This document shows positions 51,030 through 56,332 of a stretch of 56,332 nucleotides of DNA, in pieces. How positions within the stretch are numbered: the first letter of the stretch is position 1; each line of letters starts with the position of its first letter. The translations under genes were made by a program, and so were the position numbers. This DNA is from Clostridiales bacterium (GTDB lineage Bacteria > Bacillota > Clostridia > Oscillospirales > Oscillospiraceae). Below the pieces are notes generated by a model, which saw only the letters and a program-made list of their open reading frames with translations, made no database searches and was not told the origin of the DNA. The stretch is taken from NCBI GenBank assembly GCA_021203325.1, contig JAJQBL010000047.1:1-56332 (forward strand). Direction: 5' to 3'.

Positions 51030-51814
51030 CTGTCAAATTGATTGCCCATACACCGGAGCCGGAGCGGGTGGTGGCCGCCGCCGCGAAACTGTGCTACAGC
51101 CCCGTGGGGGTGGATGAGCTGCTGGAAAACCTGACGCCGGAGAAAACGGCGAAATTCGTCAAAATGCTGGCGTCCATGGGCCACGAAAGCCCCATTGAGC
51201 ACGCCTCCTTCACCTTTGCCATCGAGGGGGTCAGCCGTTCCCTGCTGGCCCAGATCACCCGCCACCGCATCGCCTCCTACTCCGTCCAGAGCCAGCGCTA
51301 TGTGCGGCTGGACGACTTCCGGTTCGTGATTCCCCCGGAGGTGGAGGCCGACCCGGCCTCCAAGGAGCTGTTCCTGGAGGCCATGCGGAAGCAGGGGGAG
51401 GAGTATCTCTCCCTGTGCGCCTCTTTGCAGGAGAAGCACACCGCCGAGCTGATGGCCCAGGGCCTCTCCCAAAAGGAGGCGGAGCGGAAGGCGGAGAAGA
51501 TGGCCAACGAGGACGCCCGCTTCGTGCTGCCCAACGCCTGCGAGACGAAGATGGTCATGACTATGAACGCCCGGAGCCTGAAAAACTTCTTCGCCCTGCG
51601 CTGCTGCAACCGGGCCCAGTGGGAGATCCGCGCCCTGGCGGAGGAGATGTTCAGGTTGGTCTACCCCGTGGCCCCCAACCTGTTCGCCGCCGCCGGGCCA
51701 AGCTGCGTGGCCTGCGGCCACTGCACCGAGGGGAAGATGTCCTGCGGCAAAATGCAGGAGGTGCAGGAGAAGTACCGCGCCATTAAGGAATCTGCGGCAA
51801 TGACCCAGCCCTGA
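51023..51814 (+). CDS. thyX: Flavin-dependent thymidylate synthase
   Basis: 263 residues. It has the ThyX signature [11 protein letters not shown] (RHR, seven residues, Ser) at about 75, IEHASFTF before it, and the C-terminal [19 protein letters not shown]. It makes dTMP from dUMP using FAD, NADPH and methylene-tetrahydrofolate. ATG at 51023 inside the toxin's last codons, with GAGGGAGAG upstream; it may depend on the toxin-antitoxin promoter. Confidence 0.95.
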   Translation: MLTVKLIAHTPEPERVVAAAAKLCYSPVGVDELLENLTPEKTAKFVKMLASMGHESPIEHASFTFAIEGVSRSLLAQITRHRIASYSVQSQRYVRLDDFRFVIPPEVEADPASKELFLEAMRKQGEEYLSLCASLQEKHTAELMAQGLSQKEAERKAEKMANEDARFVLPNACETKMVMTMNARSLKNFFALRCCNRAQWEIRALAEEMFRLVYPVAPNLFAAAGPSCVACGHCTEGKMSCGKMQEVQEKYRAIKESAAMTQP

Positions 51815-51828
51815 AAGGCGGCGGCGGG

Positions 51829-52167
51829 ATGAACATACAGATTTTCGGCAAATCCAAGTGCTTTGACACCAAGAAGGCCCAGCGCTATTTTAAGGAGCGG
51901 CGCATCCGCTTTCAGAACGTGGACATTTTAAAATACCCCATGAGCCGGGGGGAGCTGACCAGCGTCATCCGGGCGGTGGGCTTTGACGCCGTCATCGACC
52001 CCAAGCACCCGGACGCCAAAGGGCTGTCCTACCTGGCCTATGATGAGCAGAAGCTGGAGCATCTGCTGGAGGACCCCCGGCTGCTCCGCACCCCCATCGT
52101 CCGCAACGGCAAACAGGCCACCGTGGGCTACTGCCCGGAGGTCTGGAAACAGTGGGAGGAATCGTGA
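51829..52167 (+). CDS. ArsC/Spx-family thioredoxin-fold protein
   Basis: 112 residues. N-terminal thioredoxin-like strand with IFGKSKCFDTKKAQRYFKERRI, where one Cys (about residue 11) stands in the place of the ArsC catalytic Cys; LLRTPIVRNGKQATVGY is the typical C-terminal block. There is no CxxC pair, so it is not a redox-switch Spx. It is closest to the YffB/ArsC-like proteins of uncertain substrate. It lies 14 bases after thyX and overlaps the next gene by one base. Confidence 0.88.
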   Translation: MNIQIFGKSKCFDTKKAQRYFKERRIRFQNVDILKYPMSRGELTSVIRAVGFDAVIDPKHPDAKGLSYLAYDEQKLEHLLEDPRLLRTPIVRNGKQATVGYCPEVWKQWEES

Positions 52168-52451
52168 TGGATGGACTGTCAAAAGGGGTGCTGATTTTCT
52201 ACCTGTTGGCGGTGAACGTGGTGACGTTTTGCCTCTATGGCATGGACAAGTCCAGGGCCAGGCGGGGCGCATGGCGTATTCCGGAACGGGTGCTGCTGAC
52301 GGCGGCCTTCATCGGGGGCTGCGTGGGGGCAATGCTGGGGATGCAGGTGTTCCGCCACAAGACGCGGCACGGGACGTTCCGGACGCTGGTGCCCCTTTCC
52401 TGTGTCCTCTGGTGCGTCATTCTGGTGCTGCTCTGGCGGGTGCTGGGGTGA
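52167..52451 (+). CDS. DUF1294 small membrane protein
   Basis: 94 residues with three hydrophobic helices and the DUF1294 signature NVVTFCLYGMDKSRAR, WRIPERVLL, GGCVGAMLGMQVFRHKT. Function unknown. Its start overlaps the stop of the ArsC-like gene (TGATG), with GGGAGGA upstream, so it is cotranslated. Confidence 0.9.
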   Translation: MDGLSKGVLIFYLLAVNVVTFCLYGMDKSRARRGAWRIPERVLLTAAFIGGCVGAMLGMQVFRHKTRHGTFRTLVPLSCVLWCVILVLLWRVLG

Positions 52452-52488
52452 GAACACAACAAAGCGCATCGCCTCCCTCTGCGGGACG

Positions 52489-52526
52489 AAAAAATGCAGC
52501 GGCGCCGCAACCGGTGCCGCTGTTTT
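52489..52526 (+). terminator. Terminator after DUF1294
   Basis: AAAATGCAGCGGC pairs imperfectly with GCCGCTGTTTT around GCCGCAACCGGT. Confidence 0.6.
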
Positions 52527-52581
52527 GCGTCTTTCAGAGTAAGAACACTCCTCACCGGGGAAGAAACGGAGGAATCAGAAT

Positions 52582-52956
52582 ATGAAGAAGTCCATCACCA
52601 TTTTCACCGCAGCCATGGCGCTGCTGGTGGGCCTGGCCGTGGGGCTGATGATCGGGCGGAACACCGCACAGAGCGCCGCCGCCGGCACCACCTTCTATGC
52701 CACCATTGACGGGGTCAATCAGGATTATGGCAGCCTGACCGTTACCGGCCTGGAGGTCAACAGCGTCAACTTCCGGGGCAGCTTCTCCTTCTCCGCGGAG
52801 GACGCAGCGCTGGAGTGGCGGGGAACAGAGCTGACCTTTGACGAGCTGCGGGAAGGGCAGACCGTCTCCGTCACCTTCACCGGCGACGTCTCGGAGACGG
52901 ACCCGGCGGGCCTCAGCGGGGTCGTCCGGGTGGAACTGCTGGACGACAGCAAGTGA
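52582..52956 (+). CDS. Exported small protein of unknown function
   Basis: 124 residues. An uncleaved-looking signal anchor (about 5-24, IFTAAMALLVGLAVGLMIG) is followed by a beta-rich domain of about 90 residues (TTFYATIDGVNQDYGSLTV, VNFRGSFSF, GQTVSVTFTGDV), an OB-fold-like pattern. No family recognised. GGAGGAA before the ATG. It ends at a strong terminator facing exoA. Confidence 0.7.
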   Translation: MKKSITIFTAAMALLVGLAVGLMIGRNTAQSAAAGTTFYATIDGVNQDYGSLTVTGLEVNSVNFRGSFSFSAEDAALEWRGTELTFDELREGQTVSVTFTGDVSETDPAGLSGVVRVELLDDSK

Positions 52957-52962
52957 CAAAAC

Positions 52963-53010
52963 CAGCGCCGGAGCCTGGCAAACCGCCAGGCTCCGGCGCT
53001 GTTCCTTTTT
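52963..53010. terminator. Terminator between the exported protein and exonuclease III
   Basis: CAGCGCCGGAGCCTGGC pairs with GCCAGGCTCCGGCGCTG, a 17-base perfect stem, then TTCCTTTTT. Confidence 0.88.
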
Positions 53011-53024
53011 GCGGGGCCGTTCCC

Positions 53025-53783
53025 TTACAGATTCAGCTCCAGCTCCACCGGGCAGTGGTCGCTGCCGAACAGCTCAGTATGGATTTTGGAGTCCCCGATT
53101 TCCGGCGCCAGCCGGTCGGACACGATGAAGTAGTCAATGCGCCAGCCTGCGTTGTTCTCCCTGGCGTGGAAGCGGTAGCTCCACCAGGAATAGGCCCCCG
53201 TCAGCTCCGGGTACAGGTAGCGGAAGGTGTCGGTAAATCCGCTGTGGAGGAGCCGGGTCATCTTCTCCCGCTCCTGGTCGGAGAAGCCCGCGTTGCCCCG
53301 GTTGGTTTTGGGGTTTTTCAGGTCGACCTCCTCATGGGCCACGTTCAGGTCGCCGCAGTACACCACCGGCTTCACCCGGTCCAGCCCCATCAGGTAGGCC
53401 CGGAGATCGTCCTCCCACTCCATCCGGTAGTCGATGCGCCGCAGGCCGTCCTGGCTGTTGGGGGTGTAGCAGCAGACGAAGTAGAACCCCTCAAACTCCA
53501 GCGTGATGAGCCGCCCCTCGTGGTCATGGGCGTCGATGCCCATGCCGTAGCGGACGGACAGGGGGTGCAGCCGGGTGAACACCGCCGTGCCGGAGTAGCC
53601 CTTCTTCTCTGCGGAGTTCCAATACTGCTCATAGCCCGGCAGCTCCAGCATCACCTGCCCCGTCTGCAGCTTCGTCTCCTGGAGGCAGAAGATGTCGGCG
53701 TCCAGACCGTCGAAGGCCTCCTGAAACCCCTTTTTCAGACAGGCCCGCAGGCCGTTCACATTCCATGAAACCAGTTTCAGCAT
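53025..53783 (-). CDS. xth: Exodeoxyribonuclease III
   Basis: 252 residues, EEP-fold AP endonuclease/3' exonuclease. Motifs: LVSWNVNGLRA, FCLQETKLQ (metal Glu), YCGDLNVAHEEVDL (catalytic Asp/Asn), GWRIDYFIVS and GSDHCPVELEL (catalytic Asp-His). It cleaves DNA at abasic sites in base excision repair. ATG at 53783 after AGAGGGGA. Confidence 0.96.
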   Translation of the reverse strand: MLKLVSWNVNGLRACLKKGFQEAFDGLDADIFCLQETKLQTGQVMLELPGYEQYWNSAEKKGYSGTAVFTRLHPLSVRYGMGIDAHDHEGRLITLEFEGFYFVCCYTPNSQDGLRRIDYRMEWEDDLRAYLMGLDRVKPVVYCGDLNVAHEEVDLKNPKTNRGNAGFSDQEREKMTRLLHSGFTDTFRYLYPELTGAYSWWSYRFHARENNAGWRIDYFIVSDRLAPEIGDSKIHTELFGSDHCPVELELNL

Positions 53784-53913
53784 GGGAAAATCCCCTCTTT
53801 TCTGTGTGCTTTCCCTTACTGTATCATATTTGCATACGCTCTGCAAGGAAAAAAACAACAACCTGTCCTTCTGTCCGGAACAGTCCGCGCATAGACTGCC
53901 CTGAGGTGAGAGG

Positions 53914-55490
53914 ATGAGAGAACGGGAGAGCTTTGTGCAGTCCGCCTTCCTGCTGACGGTGGTGGGGGTGTTTACCCAGGTGGTGGGCTTCTTCTACCGG
54001 ATGCTGCTGTCCCGCACCATTGGGGCGGAGTACATGGGGCTGTATCAGCTGGTGCTGCCGGTGTACGGCGTGCTGCAATCGGTGGCCGTCTCCGGGCTGT
54101 CGGTGGCGGTGTGCAACCGGACGGCGGCGGAGGCCGCCCGGCAGAACCGCCGGGGGCGGCCCGGCTGCTGGATACGGCGCTGTGGCTGCTCTTTGCCGTG
54201 TGGGCGGTGCTGTCGGCGGCGGTGGTGCTGCTGGCCCGGCCACTGGCCACGCAGGTGCTGGGGGACGGGCGGACGGCCCTAGCCCTGCCCTGCCTGCTGC
54301 CTTGCCTCCTGCTCACGGGCGTGGAGAACCTGACGAAAAACTACTTCTACGGCTTTGGAGAGACCCGCATCCCCGCCGCGGTGGAGCTGGCGGAGCAGGT
54401 CATCCGGGCGGCGGCGGTGCTGGGGCTGTTATGGCTGCTGATGCCTTTGGACGGGGCCCATACGGTGGCGGTCATCGTGCTGGGGATGGGGGTCAGCGAG
54501 GTGTTCTCCTCCCTGACGCTGACGCTGGCCCGCATCGCCCGGCAGCGCCGCCCCGACGGACAGACGGGGCAGGCGGCGGAGGCGGGGGTCGCCCGCCGTT
54601 CCCTGCTCCAAATCGCCCTGCCGGTGGGGTTCACTGCCCTCCTGGGCAACCTGATGGGGTCAGTGAACGCCATTCTGGTGCCACAGCTGCTGGTGCTGGC
54701 AAGATATACCGCCTCCGGGGCCATGGAGGCCTTCGGGGTGGTGTTCGGCATGACGCTGCCCCTGTTGAACCTGCCCTTCGCCTTTGTGAACGCCCTGTCC
54801 CTGTCCATCCTGCCCCGGCTGACGGAGTGCTGCACCCTGGGGCGGAGGGCGGAGCTGAACCGATATATTGAAACGGCCCTCGGCTCCGTCTCCCTGCTGG
54901 TGCTGCCGCTGATGGCCCTGCTGGTGCCGCTGGGGGGAGACATTGGGGCGCTGCCCTTCCACGACAGCCGGGTGGGGGCGCTGCTGCTCCCCCTGAGCAT
55001 CGGCGCGGCCCTCTCCGCCTATGAGGCCGTTTTAGGCACCGTCCTCAACGGAATCGGCCGGCAAAAACAGGGGGCCGCCATCTCTCTGTTCTGCGGCGGG
55101 ATACAGCTGGGCTGCACCCTCCTGCTGACCGGCAGGCTGGGCTTTTACGCCTACGCTCTGGGGACGGCGGTCAGCTCCCTCCTGGGCTTCTGGCTGCGGA
55201 TTCGGGTGGTGGTCCGGCAGGGCGGGGCGGAGATCCGCTGGTTCCCGGTGGTGGCGGCCCCGGCCCTGTCCGCCCTCCTGATGGGGTCGGCGGTGAGCCT
55301 GCTCTACCGCGGCCTGCGGGACGGCGGGACGGGGCTGTGGGGGGCGTCGGCGCTGGCGGCGCTGGCGGGCTGCGCCCTCTACCTGGCCGCCCTGCTGGCC
55401 CAGGGGGTGAACCCGTTTCAGCCGCCCAGGGAGGACAGCCACCCCTTCACCGTCCCCCACAGCTCCAGGCAGCGGAAGCGCAGCTCATAG
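53914..55490 (+). pseudogene. SpoVB-type oligosaccharide/lipid flippase, frameshifted
   Basis: The first frame (53914 onward) gives SFVQSAFLLTVVGVFTQVVG and SRTIGAEYMGLYQLVLPVYG, the start of SpoVB/MurJ-like flippases. The frame breaks in a G5 run at 54152-54156. Adding one G restores the reading into LLDTALWLLFAVWAVLSAAV and a long polytopic tail to 55490, together about 525 residues with 13-14 helices. SpoVB is needed for spore cortex synthesis, and relatives flip lipid-linked sugars; which applies here is open. Its 3' end overlaps the convergent spoIIR by about 73 bases. GAGGTGAGAGG precedes the ATG. Confidence 0.82.
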
Positions 55491-56054
55491 CCCTCGTCCG
55501 CCTGGGTGACCAGCCCCGCGTCCTCCTCCGCCATGACGGCGGCGGCGTCCGCCCCGGCGGAGAGGTCGGGGAAGAGGACGCACCACCAGTTGTGCCCCTC
55601 CCCCTGGCCGATGATGATTTGCAGGCTGACGTACTCCCCGGCGGGGAGGGAGACCCCCCTCCCCGTAGCGGGTGGAGTAGTACCGGCGGTTCAGGGCCGC
55701 GGTGACGGTGCCGGAGCCGCCGGCAGCCCGGAGGGCGTCGCCCCCCGCCTGGGCCAGCTCCTCCAGGTGGGCGGAGAGGATGGCCCGGCTGTCCCCGGCG
55801 GAGTCCGCCTCCGCCAGCAGAGGCCGGGCGGCGGCCAGCACCGCGTCCCGGACCAGCAGCTTCTGCCGCTGGTCCGCCTCGCTGTCGGAGGCGGCCACCA
55901 CATGAAACCGCACCAGCCCCGCTGCCAGCGCCGTCTGGCGGTAGCCCGCCCAGCTGGCCGTCAGCAGCAGGCCGGACAGCAGCAGCGCGCCCCAGAGAAG
56001 GGCAGGCCGGGAGCGCCTCCCCGGCAGACAGCGGACGGAAGGTTGATTTGACAT
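55418..56054 (-). pseudogene. spoIIR: Stage II sporulation protein R, frameshifted
   Basis: From the ATG at 56054: one signal/transmembrane segment (about 18-36), then LVRFHVVAASDSEADQRQKL, the SpoIIR hallmark, through NRRYYSTRYGEG. The frame breaks in a six-C run (plus strand 55654-55659). Removing one base restores SLPAGEYVSLQIIIGQGEGH then NWWCVLFPDLSAGAD, the conserved SpoIIR end, and runs to a TGA at 55420-55418, giving about 211 residues. SpoIIR is secreted from the forespore and triggers SpoIIGA to process pro-sigma-E. A true break should block sporulation, so error is plausible. Confidence 0.85.
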
Positions 56055-56100
56055 AAAAACACCGCCTGAATTGGGATTTCTCCCAGTTTAGACGGTGTTG
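56055..56100 (-). terminator. Terminator-like hairpin just before spoIIR
   Basis: On the minus strand AACACCG pairs with CGGTGTT, with an inner TGGGA/TCCCA stem, followed by TTTTT that runs straight into the ATG of spoIIR. It may end an upstream transcript or hide the spoIIR ribosome site (AGGCGG lies in the stem). Confidence 0.55.
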
Positions 56101-56332
56101 CTTCATTTTATACCGGTGTTTCTCATGGGCAATGTCATCAATTTATGATGCAATCCATCCCGGTTGAGGAAAATAACGTATCCGAACATTCAGATGTCCA
56201 CGACCAAAGGACAATAAAATTGCCGCCCGTTCCGCCGCAGGCAGGAACGTGGGCGGCAATCCCTGCCAGCCGCCATCGGCGGCAGTCTCACCAGTTAGAA
56301 GTTACTTCGTCTCTAACGGGATAGACCACCTA
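56101..56332. other. Right edge, no gene recognised
   Basis: No frame with coding character is visible here. The stretch to 56215 is AT-rich; beyond the terminator at 56216-56260 the sequence has an inverted pair GTTAGA/TCTAAC (minus strand, 56318-56295) that I cannot assign. Confidence 0.3.
56216..56260 (-). terminator. Terminator of a gene outside the right edge
   Basis: On the minus strand TTGCCGCCC and GGGCGGCAA pair with an inner TTCC/GGAA stem, followed by TTTTATT. The gene it ends must lie mostly beyond base 56332. Confidence 0.65.

Noticed and set aside
56288-56332. A short minus-strand peptide ending …RDEVTSNW as the end of a gene at the right edge
   Set aside because: The same frame has a stop codon at 56332-56330, so it does not continue beyond the window as a gene.

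Overview
The window looks like chromosomal DNA of a high-GC, spore-forming Gram-positive anaerobe of the class Clostridia, most likely Oscillospiraceae (Flavonifractor / Lawsonibacter / Dysosmobacter-like). Supporting signs are the GC-rich third codon positions, strong GGAGG ribosome sites, sigma-A type promoters, GC-rich intrinsic terminators, sporulation genes (spoIIR and a SpoVB-type flippase), and clostridial neighbourhoods such as ackA/tmcAL, zapA-U32-dut-maf-mreCD-pbp2 and an ywiB/argS-like locus. The genus assignment is inference; there is no rRNA gene here.

Left end (1-2 kb): the 5' part of a secreted surface protein (minus strand), a long leader, and a 149-bp segment bounded by two near-identical dyad sites whose central dinucleotides (TT and AA) are in inverted orientation. 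A promoter with a perfect -10 lies inside the segment, and a Hin/Gin-sized serine recombinase gene lies next to it. I read this as a phase-variable promoter switch; in the orientation seen here the promoter points away from the surface gene and into a small terminator. A decayed fragment of a DNA methyltransferase gene lies behind the recombinase.

2-16.2 kb: a DUF1002 secreted protein, an acyl-CoA carboxyltransferase, a lipoprotein/metallopeptidase gene fused in frame to the C-terminal part of a sigma factor and followed by a probable anti-sigma-like protein, a VanZ protein, a glycine-riboswitch-controlled AGCS symporter, diaminopimelate decarboxylase, and two glycoside hydrolases (a frameshifted GH43 and an intact GH3).

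16.2-33.3 kb: housekeeping genes. These are a Crh-like HPr without the phospho-histidine, uvrC, rsmD, a coiled-coil protein, pyroglutamyl peptidase, a FUSC-like membrane protein, divergent ackA and tmcAL, then a long cell-envelope and nucleotide-hygiene run (zapA, U32 peptidase, dut, maf, mreC, mreD, pbp2) and a GH13 amylase.

33.3-47 kb: a CBS-domain protein, an envelope-stress unit (OmpR-type regulator, histidine kinase, HtrA), an ArgS-like protein with no catalytic core beside DUF1934 (ywiB), small lipoproteins and membrane proteins, two more VanZ proteins, NAD(P)H-hydrate dehydratase and a KtrAB-type potassium transporter.

47-56.3 kb: an EF-G paralogue, a YmfI-like reductase, a RelB/RelE-type toxin-antitoxin pair whose toxin overlaps thyX, an ArsC-family protein, DUF1294, exonuclease III, and convergent flippase and spoIIR genes, both frameshifted. 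Four frameshifts in the window can each be explained by a one-base miscount in a G/C homopolymer, so sequencing or assembly error must be considered before calling these pseudogenes. No tRNA, rRNA, CRISPR array or intact insertion sequence was seen.
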